DNA of 64,000 nt from Candidatus Krumholzibacteriota bacterium (lineage in GTDB: Bacteria > Krumholzibacteriota > Krumholzibacteriia > LZORAL124-64-63): positions 35,350-99,349 of the forward strand of contig JAJRZA010000076.1 of assembly GCA_024275485.1 (NCBI GenBank), given 5' to 3'. The notes beneath the pieces were generated by a model, which worked only from the letters and a program-made list of their open reading frames with translations, had not been told where the DNA came from and did not search any database. How positions within the stretch are numbered: the stretch's first letter is position 1; each line of letters opens with the position of its first letter. The position numbers and the translations under genes are program-made. Below are positions 27,078 through 37,328 of this stretch, one piece after another.

Positions 27078-28430
27078 TTATTGGAGGATGTTCCTGATCG
27101 TCACCAGCAAGTCCTCCAGGTCAAAAGGTTTATCCACCCGTGCCAAAAAACCATAAGCAAGATAGTTTGCCAAAACCGGGTTGTTGGAATACCCGCTGGC
27201 AACCAGGATTACGGCCTTCGGGTCCAGGGCAAGAATATGTTCGGTGGCCTCCACGCCACCCATTCCGCCCGAAACCGTCAAGTCCATAATGGTGGCGGAA
27301 ATTGGTTGGCCGGTGTTCATGTGATCGCCGTAAAGACTGATGGCCTCTTCGCCGTTTTTGGCCAAAAGAACGTCGTATCCGCCCCGCTCCAGCATCAATT
27401 TTGTTGTTTTTCGTACCAGGCGGTCGTCATCCATGACCAGGACCAGGCCCGTGGAAACAAGACCCTGACCCAAAGGACGGGGGCCCGCATCCAGAGACCC
27501 CGGGACATCTGAAAATTGGTCTGTCGGTTTGATCATTCCACTTGTACCCTGAAGGATAATCAAAATTCCTGCGTGTTGACCAAATCCATCCAACAGTGGG
27601 ATTATTTTTTGTACCAGTTCCCGGGCCTGTCCGTTTTCCGTGATCAGTTTAACGTTCTGCACCGAATGTTTGTCCGCAGTTTGATAATCCTCGCCTGGAT
27701 TCAAGTGCACCCCGGCGCCCGACTTGGCGTCCTGCGCCTGGTACACGTCATCCAGATCGAGGCCGATGGCTGCTGTTTTGGACTGGTCGGTCAGCTCCGC
27801 GGCTTTGCGGTTGAACATGGTAACTCGCCCATTGGCATCGGATGTTATGATCCCAACGTCCAAATGTTGCAAAACCGTATCCAACCGATTCTGCTCTGTG
27901 CTCAAGCGGTCTTCGGCGGCTTTTAGCTGGGTGATGTCGGTGCAGATACCACCAAGGGCGTAAATACTCCCCTGGTCATTGGTGAGGGGGAATTTGAAAG
28001 TATCAAAAGTAATAATTCCGCTTGGCAGGGGAACGGTTTCCTCGAATGTTTTGGGCCTTCCTTCTCCCATGACTTCCTGGTCCTGTTCCCGGAACAAATC
28101 AGCCACTGGTGCTGGGAAAATTTCGTAATCGGTTTGCCCTATTAATTCAGACCGGCGTTTGCCGGCCAGGGTTTCAAAATGGACATTGGCCCAGATGTAT
28201 CGGTGTTCCTTGTCTTTGAGATAGATGGGAAGAGGAATAGTCGAGACCAGCCGGTGCAGATTGTCGGAGTGGTCCTTTTCTTCCTGCACCACAGTCAGTT
28301 GCCGGTCCAGCTCTTCGGCGGCATCATCCAGCTCGGCGCATTTGCCCAACCACTTCTTTCGATTAAAACCAACAAAGAGGCCAATCGAAAGGCCCACCAA
28401 AGACAGAAATACCATATACCCGAATCTCAT
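27078..28430 (-). CDS. Membrane PAS-PAS-receiver protein without kinase domain
   Basis: About 450 residues from ATG 28430, which has AGGG six bases upstream. Residues 5-22 form a transmembrane helix, followed by a coiled coil. Two PAS domains follow (IPLPIYLKDKEHRYIWAN and DVGIITSDANGRVTMFN), then a response-regulator receiver at the C-terminus. In the receiver the phosphoacceptor is D383 in IMDLTVSGG and the conserved Lys is 434 in DKPF. No H-box or HATPase_c motif lies between them, so it cannot phosphorylate itself in the usual hybrid-kinase way. It probably receives phosphate from another kinase. It lies 55 bases after atpC. Confidence 0.8.
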   Translation of the reverse strand: MRFGYMVFLSLVGLSIGLFVGFNRKKWLGKCAELDDAAEELDRQLTVVQEEKDHSDNLHRLVSTIPLPIYLKDKEHRYIWANVHFETLAGKRRSELIGQTDYEIFPAPVADLFREQDQEVMGEGRPKTFEETVPLPSGIITFDTFKFPLTNDQGSIYALGGICTDITQLKAAEDRLSTEQNRLDTVLQHLDVGIITSDANGRVTMFNRKAAELTDQSKTAAIGLDLDDVYQAQDAKSGAGVHLNPGEDYQTADKHSVQNVKLITENGQARELVQKIIPLLDGFGQHAGILIILQGTSGMIKPTDQFSDVPGSLDAGPRPLGQGLVSTGLVLVMDDDRLVRKTTKLMLERGGYDVLLAKNGEEAISLYGDHMNTGQPISATIMDLTVSGGMGGVEATEHILALDPKAVILVASGYSNNPVLANYLAYGFLARVDKPFDLEDLLVTIRNILQ

Positions 28431-28485
28431 GGGGTACCCTGAAATCATTTGGTTCAAAAATACCAGAAACAGAAAAAGAACCCGG

Positions 28486-28896
28486 TTAGCCTTCTTCGCT
28501 CGCTTTGATGCGCGCTTCGGCCCGGTTGACAGCATCCCGCGCACGTTCGCGGTCCAAATCGATTTCTATGCTTTTAAGACGCCCGCGGGCCCGATCAAGG
28601 GCTTCCTTGGCGCGCACGATGTCGATTTCACTGGCCAGTTCACAGGTGTCCGTCATGACGTTCACCACGTTGTCGCTAATCTCGACAAAACCCGTGCCAA
28701 CGGAAAAATACTTTTCGCTGCCGACTTCATCGGTTTTCAAGTGGACCACCCCAGGAACCACTCCACCCACCAATGGGGCGTGATTGGCCCAAACACCGAG
28801 ATAGCCCGCCATGCCCGGGATGATGGCGCTGAAGGCATCCCCCTCGAAGGCTGTTTTATCCGGCGTGACGATCATCACTTTGAAGGACTTGGCCAT
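28486..28896 (-). CDS. atpC: F-type ATP synthase epsilon subunit
   Basis: A 136-residue F1 subunit that couples rotation and can inhibit ATP hydrolysis. The N-terminal beta-sandwich is recognised by KVMIVTPDKTAFEGDA and LGVWANHAPLVG. The C-terminal two-helix domain is charged and ends with DAVNRAEARIKAS. GGAGGG overlapping the atpD end serves as its ribosome binding site. It is the last gene of the ATP synthase operon. Confidence 0.95.
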   Translation of the reverse strand: MAKSFKVMIVTPDKTAFEGDAFSAIIPGMAGYLGVWANHAPLVGGVVPGVVHLKTDEVGSEKYFSVGTGFVEISDNVVNVMTDTCELASEIDIVRAKEALDRARGRLKSIEIDLDRERARDAVNRAEARIKASEEG

Positions 28897-28899
28897 GGG

Positions 28900-30384
<1,485 letters not shown>

Positions 30385-30399
30385 CTAATATTCGGTCAT

Positions 30400-31278
30400 C
30401 TACAGAGCATTGGAACCACCAACGATATCCAACAAATCAGCCGTGATGCCGGCCTGGCGCTCACGGTTACGCTGCAATGTCAGATCCTTGATCAGGTCGC
30501 CGGCGTTGTCCGTGGCCGCGCTCATGCTGACCATGCGGGCGGCGTGCTCGCTGGTAAAACCCTCAGCCAAGGTCATGAAGACGCGGTTGCGCAGGTAAAG
30601 CGGCAAAAGCACCTTGAACATTTCTTCCTGGCTGGGCTCCCAAATGTAATCGACAGCCCTTGATTCTTCATTTTCTTCACCGGAAACAGCCTGGTCCGGG
30701 GCGATGGGCAGTATGGGCAAATCCACCGGCTTCTGGGTCATGGTGCTGATGAAGGAGGAGTAAATAACCCTGACTTCATCAAACTGTTCGCTGATGAAAG
30801 ACTCCACCAACGCCCGGCCCACCAAGTTGGCGCGCTCGCTGTTGATTTCTCCGCCAAAGTCTTCGTTGCTGGCCAAAACGGAGTAGTCCCGCTTTTTGAA
30901 GAAATCGGCAACCTTGCGACCAACGGCGTAAATCTGTGTTTCGACGCCTTCGGCAATGGAGGTATCCACGGCCCTTTGCGCCACTTTCAATACATTCATG
31001 TTGTAGGACCCGCACAGCCCTTTATCGGACGCAATGACAAGGTACAGTCGGTTGCGAATGGGGCGCACCTCGAACAGGGGGTCGGCGATGTCCGTCTTGC
31101 CGGCCAGCTGTTCCATCAAATCGGTCAGCTTGTGCGAATAGGGACGAGCGGCCAGCATGTTCCCCTGAGAACGCTGCAGCTTCGAAGCCGCGACCATCTT
31201 CATGGCCTTGGTGATCTGCTGCGTGCTCTTGACGCTGCGAATCCGCTTGTTGAGTAATTTTACCCCGGCTCCCGCCAC
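30400..31278 (-). CDS. atpG: F-type ATP synthase gamma subunit
   Basis: A 292-residue central-stalk subunit. It starts with GTG at 31278, preceded by AGGAGG seven bases away. The N-terminal helix (KRIRSVKSTQQITKAMKMVA) and C-terminal helix (RMVSMSAATDNAGDLIKDL) are the long coiled coil that rotates inside the alpha-beta hexamer. Between them is the SDKGLCGSYN Rossmann-like segment. It lies four bases from the atpA stop. Confidence 0.95.
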   Translation of the reverse strand: MAGAGVKLLNKRIRSVKSTQQITKAMKMVAASKLQRSQGNMLAARPYSHKLTDLMEQLAGKTDIADPLFEVRPIRNRLYLVIASDKGLCGSYNMNVLKVAQRAVDTSIAEGVETQIYAVGRKVADFFKKRDYSVLASNEDFGGEINSERANLVGRALVESFISEQFDEVRVIYSSFISTMTQKPVDLPILPIAPDQAVSGEENEESRAVDYIWEPSQEEMFKVLLPLYLRNRVFMTLAEGFTSEHAARMVSMSAATDNAGDLIKDLTLQRNRERQAGITADLLDIVGGSNAL

Positions 31279-31281
31279 GGG

Positions 31282-32787
31282 CTACCTCCTACTTTTGATG
31301 AAGTCTTCAATGGCACCTGTGAGGTGCTCCGCCGTATCGGCTTCCAGCTTGCCGCTCTCGGCAATGGTATGCAACACACCGCTGCTGTTCTCGTCCAGAT
31401 AAACGTGGAAATCCTCTTCCCACTGGGCGATATCTGCGATGGCCACACTGTCGAGAAAGCCCTGGGACGCAGCAAAAATGATCGCGACCTGGTGCTCGTT
31501 CTTCATGGGCGCGTATTGGCCCTGCTTCAGGATCTCAACCATGCGCTCACCGCGAGTCAGCTGACGCTGGGTACTAACATCCAGATCCGAGCCGAACTGG
31601 GCAAAAGCCGCCAGCTCACGATACTGGGCCAGGTTCAAGCGTAGCGAGCCGGCCACTTTCTTCATGGCCTTGGTCTGGGCGGCACCACCCACGCGGGATA
31701 CCGAAATACCCACGTTGATGGCGGGTCGAATTCCCTGGAAGAAGAGGTCGTTCTCCAGAAAGATCTGGCCGTCGGTGATGGAAATCACGTTGGTCGGGAT
31801 ATAGGCCGACACATCCGATGCCTGGGTTTCGATGATGGGAAGAGCGGTCAGCGAACCGCCGCCATTTTCGTCACTCAACTTCACCGAACGCTCCAGCAGA
31901 CGGCTATGGAGATAGAAAACATCGCCGGGGAACGCCTCGCGTCCGGGTGGGCGGCGCAGCAGCAGCGACATCTGCCGATAGGCGTTGGCCTGCTTGGACA
32001 GATCGTCGTAAACCACGAGGGTGTCCTTGCCCTGCCACATGAAGTGCTCGGCCATGGTGGTGCCGGTGTAGGGGGAGAGGAAAAGCATGGGTGCGGGCTC
32101 GCTGGCACTGGCGGCAATAATGGTGGTGTATTCCATGGCACCGTGCTCTTTGAGTTTTTTGTGCACCGCGGCCACCGTGGACTGCTTCTGGCCGATGGCC
32201 ACATAGAAGCACATCACACCGGTGCCTTTTTGGTTGATGATCGTATCGATGGTGATGGCCGTTTTGCCGGTACTGCGGTCACCAATGATCAGCTCGCGCT
32301 GACCACGGCCGATGGGGATCATCGAATCGATCGCTTTCAACCCGGTCATCAAAGGCTGGCCCACGGGTTGACGGGCTGTCACACCGGGGGCCTTCAGCTC
32401 GATGTGACGAGTCTCGCTGGAAGGCACGGGGCCTTCGCCGTCAATGGGCTGTCCCACCGCATTCAACACGCGGCCGACGACACCATCACCCACGGGCACC
32501 GAAGCAATGGTGCCGGTGCGGGTTACCTGGTCGCCTTCCTTGATTTCTGTGTCGGAGCCGAGAATGGCCACACCCACGGAGTCTTCTTCAAGGTTCAACA
32601 CCATGCCGAAGATATCACCGGAGAATTTGACCATCTCACCAGCCATCACGTCCTGCAGACCATAAACGCGGGCGATGCCATCGCCCACCTGAAGGATCGT
32701 GCCGACGCTTGCGACCTCTAGGTCGCGGTCGTACTTGTTCAGCTCCTGAGATAATACGGAGCTAATCTCTTCAGGCCTAAGTTTCAC
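31282..32787 (-). CDS. atpA: F-type ATP synthase alpha subunit
   Basis: A 501-residue F1 subunit that binds regulatory nucleotide. The family start [18 protein letters not shown]-loop GDRSTGKT at 169-176 and the visible Arg-finger region [19 protein letters not shown] are present. Length is normal. It alternates with AtpD in the F1 head and lies between atpH and atpG in the standard order. Confidence 0.97.
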   Translation of the reverse strand: MKLRPEEISSVLSQELNKYDRDLEVASVGTILQVGDGIARVYGLQDVMAGEMVKFSGDIFGMVLNLEEDSVGVAILGSDTEIKEGDQVTRTGTIASVPVGDGVVGRVLNAVGQPIDGEGPVPSSETRHIELKAPGVTARQPVGQPLMTGLKAIDSMIPIGRGQRELIIGDRSTGKTAITIDTIINQKGTGVMCFYVAIGQKQSTVAAVHKKLKEHGAMEYTTIIAASASEPAPMLFLSPYTGTTMAEHFMWQGKDTLVVYDDLSKQANAYRQMSLLLRRPPGREAFPGDVFYLHSRLLERSVKLSDENGGGSLTALPIIETQASDVSAYIPTNVISITDGQIFLENDLFFQGIRPAINVGISVSRVGGAAQTKAMKKVAGSLRLNLAQYRELAAFAQFGSDLDVSTQRQLTRGERMVEILKQGQYAPMKNEHQVAIIFAASQGFLDSVAIADIAQWEEDFHVYLDENSSGVLHTIAESGKLEADTAEHLTGAIEDFIKSRR

Positions 32788-32817
32788 TGCCGATCTCCTC
32801 GTTTGTTCCGAAGCAGT

Positions 32818-33366
32818 TTAGCGCATCGGAGCCTTTTCAAGACTGTTGCGCAGCTGATCCAGGTTATTGCGCACGGTGCCATCGAGGATCTGGTCCCCCA
32901 TGGTCACGCACACGCCCCCAATCACTGCGGGATCGATTTTATTTTCCAAAATGACCCGGGCACCCGTGAATACCGACAGCTTCTCGGTAAGGCTGACGGC
33001 CAGGTCGGCGGGCAGGGCTACGGCAGTCGTCACGCGGGCGCGAACCAGGCCTTCGTGTTTTTCGACCATGGCAGCGAACTCTTCGCCGATGTCCCGCGTA
33101 TTTTCAATTCGGTTCTTGTCGATCAGGAGATAGAAAAAATGCAGCAGAAGGATTTCGATTTTATCACCGAAAACGTTCTTCAGCAGGTCTTTCTTTTCCT
33201 GATCGGCCACCTGGGGACTATCCATGAAGATCCGCAGGTCCTGGTTGTCTTTCACCGCATCCAAAACCGCGGCGTAGGATTCGGCCACATCAACAAGATT
33301 GCCCTCGGCCAAGGCCGAGGCCATCAGGGCTCCCGCATAACGGGACGCTACCTTGCGATCACGCAT
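32818..33366 (-). CDS. atpH: F-type ATP synthase delta subunit
   Basis: A 182-residue peripheral-stalk subunit that links F1 to AtpF. ATG 33366 (MRDRKVASRYAGAL) is chosen over an upstream in-frame start because it matches the family's opening and follows GGGGGAG. The C-terminal signature VILENKIDPAVIGGVCVTMGDQILDGTV is typical. It overlaps the atpF stop by eight bases. Confidence 0.94.
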   Translation of the reverse strand: MRDRKVASRYAGALMASALAEGNLVDVAESYAAVLDAVKDNQDLRIFMDSPQVADQEKKDLLKNVFGDKIEILLLHFFYLLIDKNRIENTRDIGEEFAAMVEKHEGLVRARVTTAVALPADLAVSLTEKLSVFTGARVILENKIDPAVIGGVCVTMGDQILDGTVRNNLDQLRNSLEKAPMR

Positions 33367-33868
33367 GGGGAGCTCCCCCGTTGGCGGGCAGGTCGTCGAT
33401 GTAGTCTGCAATCAGCTTGCGGTGCAGATCGTCGTCCAGCCGTTCGCCGATAATCTTTTCAGCCGCGCCGAGAGCCATGCTCACCACAGAGTCGCGCAAT
33501 TGAAGCTGGGCCTTTTGGGTTTCCAGCTCAATATCCTGCGAGGCCTTCTGTTTGGTTTCATCGGCTTGGCCGCGAGCCTTGCTGACGATGCCGTCGGCGA
33601 GGGTCTCGCCCTTCTTCACCGCTTCTTGAACTTTTTCGCGTTCGATGGCCTTGATGTCGGCGAGCTTGGACTCGAAATCCCCCTTGAGGACATCCGCATC
33701 TTCCAGGTTCTTTTCGGCCGCCGCGTAATCACCATCGATTTTTGCGCGCCGGTCATCGAGCATGTCGATGATCGGACCCCATGCATACTTTGACAGAACC
33801 CAGACAAAAATGCCGAAGCCCAGGGCCATTGTCAGCAATTGGGGTATTTTCGGGAGTACCAGTTCCAT
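33359..33868 (-). CDS. atpF: F-type ATP synthase b subunit
   Basis: A 169-residue peripheral-stalk subunit. One N-terminal transmembrane helix (about 9-28) is followed by a long charged helix rich in Glu, Lys and Ala, and an ALGAAEKIIGERLDDDLH C-terminal segment. Only one b-type gene is present, so the stalk should be a homodimer. AAGG lies just upstream of the ATG. Confidence 0.95.
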   Translation of the reverse strand: MELVLPKIPQLLTMALGFGIFVWVLSKYAWGPIIDMLDDRRAKIDGDYAAAEKNLEDADVLKGDFESKLADIKAIEREKVQEAVKKGETLADGIVSKARGQADETKQKASQDIELETQKAQLQLRDSVVSMALGAAEKIIGERLDDDLHRKLIADYIDDLPANGGAPHA

Positions 33869-33909
33869 GACAGGTTACCTTCCGGTCAGATCCACCGGGC
33901 GTGTGTGCC

Positions 33910-33931
33910 GGGGCGGATGAAATTCCGCCCC
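33910..33931 (-). promoter_or_regulatory. Intercistronic hairpin between atpE and atpF
   Basis: GGGGCGGA (33910-33917) pairs perfectly with TCCGCCCC (33924-33931) around a six-base loop. It lies in the 99-base gap between atpE and atpF and is not followed by a T-run. Such structures can stabilise upstream mRNA or attenuate downstream expression, which would suit the high c-subunit demand. The role is inferred. Confidence 0.6.
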
Positions 33932-33967
33932 AACGTTCAATAACGCACGCCGAGTCTTCTGCCAAAT

Positions 33968-34198
33968 CTAAGCGAGTTTACCCATCAGCATGAGGGTCGC
34001 GACCAAAGCATAAATGGTCAGGGCCTCAATGAAGGCACAACCAATGATCATGGCGGTCTGAATCTGACCGATGGCCTCGGGCTGACGGCCCATGGCGTTC
34101 ATTCCGCCCTCAATGGCCTTACCCAGGCCGAGACCCGACCCGATAGCAGCCATACCCAGTCCGATAGGAAGAGCGAGTCCCAACAAGTTCCCGTCCAT
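33968..34198 (-). CDS. atpE: F-type ATP synthase c subunit
   Basis: A 76-residue two-helix proteolipid of the rotor ring. ATG 34198 is chosen because AAGGAG precedes it; an in-frame start at 34228 would add ten hydrophilic residues. The ion-binding carboxylate is E58 in CAFIEALTIY, and the polar loop reads GRQPEA. The Gln and Ser/Thr positions that mark sodium-binding rings are L25 and A59, so proton coupling is expected. Confidence 0.95.
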   Translation of the reverse strand: MDGNLLGLALPIGLGMAAIGSGLGLGKAIEGGMNAMGRQPEAIGQIQTAMIIGCAFIEALTIYALVATLMLMGKLA

Positions 34199-34235
34199 TG
34201 TTTTCTCCTTCTCGTGCGTGCGTCGCACTCTTTGT

Positions 34236-34276
34236 GCGGGTTTCCCCGCCAGTTTCCGGGTTGGTTAAAAACCCGG
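34236..34276 (-). promoter_or_regulatory. Two hairpins between atpB and atpE
   Basis: GCGGG (34236-34240) pairs with CCCGC (34245-34249), and CCGGGTT (34256-34262) pairs with AACCCGG (34270-34276). The second sits immediately after the atpB stop. Both lie upstream of the atpE ribosome binding site and may set the ratio of a to c subunits. Confidence 0.55.
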
Positions 34277-34277
34277 G

Positions 34278-35279
34278 TTAATGCCCGTGCTCCTCATCGT
34301 GATCGCCGTGAGGCAGCCACAGGGCAATGTATACCGTGGCAAGCAGGGTAAAGACCAGCGCCTGAATGGTGCTGGACAGCAGTCCCAGGAAATAGAAGGG
34401 GAACTGCAGCGGGACACCCGGCATGAGGGAAGAGTCCACCGCGGCGTGGGTAATCAAAATACCCAGGCCAACCATGGTCGCCACCAGGGCCTCTTCGCCA
34501 AAGATGTTTCCGAAAAGACGCAGGGCCAGACTGATGGGCTTGATCAGTTCACCAAGCAGGTGCAGCGGGAATAGCAGCAGGGAGAAGCCCCAGTCCATGC
34601 CCGTTTTGGGCGATCCGGCCATGTGGTGCAAATATCCCAAAAGGCCGTTTTCCTTGAGGGCTACTGTCTGAACGAAGAAGAACGTGATCAAACCCAGGGC
34701 AAAGGTAGTGGTATTGAATGCCGAGGTGGCGGCATGGCCCAGGGGAATCAAGCCGAAAAGGTTGTTCAGCAGGATGAACAGAAAGAGAGAACCCAGGAAC
34801 GGGGTATACCGTCGAGCCGTGGGGCCAATGATCTGGATGAACAGATCATAGAGATAGCCGATAATCAGCTCGGCCGCCATTTGTTTGCGACCAGGTTTGC
34901 GGGCGTTCAGGTCTCTGCTCAAGCCGATAAAGAAGGCCGCCGTGAAGATGATCACGATGAAGGCGAAGATGGGATTTTTCCACTCCAAAAGGATGTTGTC
35001 CACGTTGTCGGGAGTTGCAAGCGAAACGTAGGTGAGGAGATTGGGGAGATGGTCATCACCATGACCCTCACCGTGTTCTTCGGAGGCTTCGCCGTGTCCA
35101 CCGGGGGCTTCGCCGTGGGTTTCGTGGGCCACTTGCTCGATCTGGTGCTCGCCGTGGATTTCATCATTGTTGGTTTCAGAACTGCCGTGCTGAGCCCTGG
35201 CAGGGGTGCCGGACAAACCGGCAGCAAAAAGGAACACCCCGAAGATGACGGCAAGAATGGACGGTTTGTTTTTGCTCAT
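34278..35279 (-). CDS. atpB: F-type ATP synthase a subunit with His-rich N-terminal extension
   Basis: About 333 residues from ATG 35279; ATG starts at 35288 and 35294 are also in frame and overlap the upstream gene. A signal-peptide-like helix ends in TPARA near residue 29. It is followed by about 50 residues containing nine His and many Glu/Gly, before the usual five-helix a-subunit core. The essential Arg is visible in LALRLFGNIFGEE. The C-terminus is also His-rich (LPHGDHDEEHGH). The subunit forms the proton path against the c ring. Confidence 0.93.
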   Translation of the reverse strand: MSKNKPSILAVIFGVFLFAAGLSGTPARAQHGSSETNNDEIHGEHQIEQVAHETHGEAPGGHGEASEEHGEGHGDDHLPNLLTYVSLATPDNVDNILLEWKNPIFAFIVIIFTAAFFIGLSRDLNARKPGRKQMAAELIIGYLYDLFIQIIGPTARRYTPFLGSLFLFILLNNLFGLIPLGHAATSAFNTTTFALGLITFFFVQTVALKENGLLGYLHHMAGSPKTGMDWGFSLLLFPLHLLGELIKPISLALRLFGNIFGEEALVATMVGLGILITHAAVDSSLMPGVPLQFPFYFLGLLSSTIQALVFTLLATVYIALWLPHGDHDEEHGH

Positions 35280-35280
35280 G

Positions 35281-35718
35281 TCAAGCATCGTCATCCCGTC
35301 GGTTCATTTGGCGGATCTCCTTGGAGCGCGACCTCGCGCCCACACCCACCAGGGTGACCATTAGTATTGTAAAGCCGGCCGCGTGGCTAACTGCTGGAAA
35401 CGGACGGAAAAATAACACCCATAAGGCTAATCCGTAAACAGCAATCTTGGCCAAAACCCAAAGAAACACGGCAAACCCGTTGCGTGGTGTACCCGGAGGC
35501 ACCACTGCGGACCGCAGAATCCCCTCAAGAGCCATCAAGCCGGCAACCGCCCAGAGTGCGGTCAAAAACAGGCCGGCTGCAAAATCGAATGAAATGGCAA
35601 ACCAAGCCACCAGAGCGCCAATCAACGCGATCAAAATAGTCCATATTTTGACCCGTGCAAGGAGGGATTTGTTCAATTTTAATTTTTCCCTGTCTGAACT
35701 GATTCGTGCCTCTTGCAA
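35281..35718 (-). CDS. AtpI-like membrane protein of the ATP synthase operon
   Basis: A 145-residue protein with four predicted transmembrane helices (about 24-40, 45-65, 85-105 and 112-128) and a basic N-terminus. It starts with TTG at 35718, since no ATG is available nearby. Small four-helix proteins before atpB are usually AtpI-family or ATP synthase subunit I, which help assemble the c ring. Sequence conservation is low, so placement and topology carry the call. Confidence 0.65.
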   Translation of the reverse strand: MQEARISSDREKLKLNKSLLARVKIWTILIALIGALVAWFAISFDFAAGLFLTALWAVAGLMALEGILRSAVVPPGTPRNGFAVFLWVLAKIAVYGLALWVLFFRPFPAVSHAAGFTILMVTLVGVGARSRSKEIRQMNRRDDDA

Positions 35719-35724
35719 AGGAAT

Positions 35725-36165
35725 CTAATCGCTGCGGCTTCGTTTGTCAGCTTTGGTTTTTTTGGCCAGGAGAATGAAGATCTGACGGAAAGCCGCGACC
35801 ATGCCAAAAAGCAGTCCTCCGACACTTGTCCACGGGGCTCCTCCCCACTGGTTTTCCGCCAGCATTCCCAGAAAATAGCCAACAGCGGGCCCGGCCAACA
35901 TCATCATTGGAATAAGGGTATAGGTGCCGATATCCTTGGCCGATTTTCCCACCTTGTCGGCATATCGGTCCATTGCCGGGCGTTTGGAGGGGTCTTGGCG
36001 GGAGGCTCTTTCGGATTTTAGCCGATTGCGCAGGGCGTCGACCTTCTTGCCGTCGGGTCGGTCTGGATAGCCTTCGGGGAGAGACGCTTCCTCATGGGCG
36101 TTTTTGGCCCACCATGGGGGTCTTTCATCATCGGGATGGTTCTGTGGGTCTTTGGGGCTAGTCAA
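35725..36165 (-). CDS. AtpZ/AtpI-like F0F1 ATPase accessory protein
   Basis: A 146-residue protein with a hydrophilic, Pro/Asp/Arg-rich first half and two transmembrane helices near 82-100 and 110-132. The pair resembles AtpZ-type proteins found at the head of ATP synthase operons (GTYTLIPMMMLAGPAVGYFLG, then a second glycine-rich helix). It starts with TTG at 36165, preceded by AAAGGAA. It is the first gene of the atp operon; the extra N-terminal domain is unusual. Confidence 0.68.
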   Translation of the reverse strand: MTSPKDPQNHPDDERPPWWAKNAHEEASLPEGYPDRPDGKKVDALRNRLKSERASRQDPSKRPAMDRYADKVGKSAKDIGTYTLIPMMMLAGPAVGYFLGMLAENQWGGAPWTSVGGLLFGMVAAFRQIFILLAKKTKADKRSRSD

Positions 36166-36211
36166 TTGGGTTCCTTTGATGGATGGGCCGTGGAGTATTC
36201 TGGCATATGAT

Positions 36212-36226
36212 TGGTCAGATTGACCA
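36212..36226. promoter_or_regulatory. Inverted repeat in the atp operon leader
   Basis: TGGTCA (36212-36217) and TGACCA (36221-36226) form a perfect inverted repeat with a three-base spacer. It lies 47 bases upstream of the first atp gene. It could be a dimeric-regulator operator for the ATP synthase operon, but no regulator can be named. Confidence 0.3.
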
Positions 36227-36254
36227 GCTCCTATATTTTGTTCGGTTTTGTGTG

Positions 36255-37328
36255 TCAGAAAGGAAGGTACAGTCCCAGAATCCCCAAAAAACGCTCCGCC
36301 AAAAAATCCGACTCCAAACGCCCCATCAAATCCTCCAAAGGACGCCGCCCCTCGCCACGCATCCGGCGATCCTCAATATGGAAAGTATTCCAGGGTATTT
36401 CAGAACCGCAGGGACCAACCTCACCAACCAGATCCAGCTGCACCACACGGCCGACAACCTGATGCCATTGAAGCTCCGGTTGAATCTTCACCCGCACCCC
36501 ACCCGGTTGGCAGTTCCCTGTGGTGGTGGACAAGCCAAGTGATGCCAGCGCCGAATGAATCTTGCCGGCAAGTTCGTCTTGATCCAACTCGGGATGTTCG
36601 ATCAAATTCACCACAACAACAACATTGCTCAACAGGGCCTCCCTGGCTGCGGATGCCTTTTGCCAACGGGAGTCATCGCGGGAAATTTGCGTTGGGTTGA
36701 TGCCGACCACCGCACGAACTTCGGCCGCGGGGGCCATCATTTTTTCGTGCTGATTTCCCAGTTTATTCCACGTGTTGGTAAAGCGTGGATAATCGTTTTC
36801 CAAAGAGTCCAGCCGCGTTGCCAGCAACCGAAATTCAGCCGCCTCGGCCTCGTAGGTAACCAACAATTCTTCCGCGGCTTCCCGGCGCGACAAAACAGCC
36901 ATGACCCGATACTCGTTGTCTTTACGGTGGGCTGTTGGTGGTACCGTCCGAATCAATTCCGCATGATCAAAATGAGCCGAAATTTTAGTGCGGGATTCAA
37001 GTTTTTGGCGATCCACACTGCCGGTGTTCCAGGTCTCGGATTCCATCACTGAAATCAACTCCGATTCGATGGATGATCTTACCGCGGCTGCGACCATGGC
37101 CTTGGCGTCCTGTTCGGCCAGGCGAGAGCTCTGGTTGCTTATCCCCCAGGCAGTAATATAACGGCCAAAAGGAAACCGCGCGTTCCACGCCGCCTGGTCA
37201 TCGGGGTCGGGAAAATTTTCTGACGTGGTTGGTGAATAATTTCCTCCGGCACAAGCCGACAAAGCCAGCAACATCATCATCGTCAACAGTTTCAAATTGC
37301 GGAAAGACACGTCGCCCCATCTGTTCAC
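36255..37328 (-). CDS. LPP20-like lipoprotein
   Basis: About 357 residues from GTG 37328, which overlaps the upstream stop by GTGA. GTG 37310 after GGGGCG is also plausible, and further in-frame extension is spurious. A hydrophobic stretch leads to the lipobox LSAC. The segment from RYITAWGISNQSSRLAEQDAK onward matches the LPP20 pattern of repeated Ala-rich helices and strands. The C-terminal 130 residues are less familiar. Probably an outer-membrane lipoprotein working with the two upstream genes. Confidence 0.65.
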   Translation of the reverse strand: MNRWGDVSFRNLKLLTMMMLLALSACAGGNYSPTTSENFPDPDDQAAWNARFPFGRYITAWGISNQSSRLAEQDAKAMVAAAVRSSIESELISVMESETWNTGSVDRQKLESRTKISAHFDHAELIRTVPPTAHRKDNEYRVMAVLSRREAAEELLVTYEAEAAEFRLLATRLDSLENDYPRFTNTWNKLGNQHEKMMAPAAEVRAVVGINPTQISRDDSRWQKASAAREALLSNVVVVVNLIEHPELDQDELAGKIHSALASLGLSTTTGNCQPGGVRVKIQPELQWHQVVGRVVQLDLVGEVGPCGSEIPWNTFHIEDRRMRGEGRRPLEDLMGRLESDFLAERFLGILGLYLPF

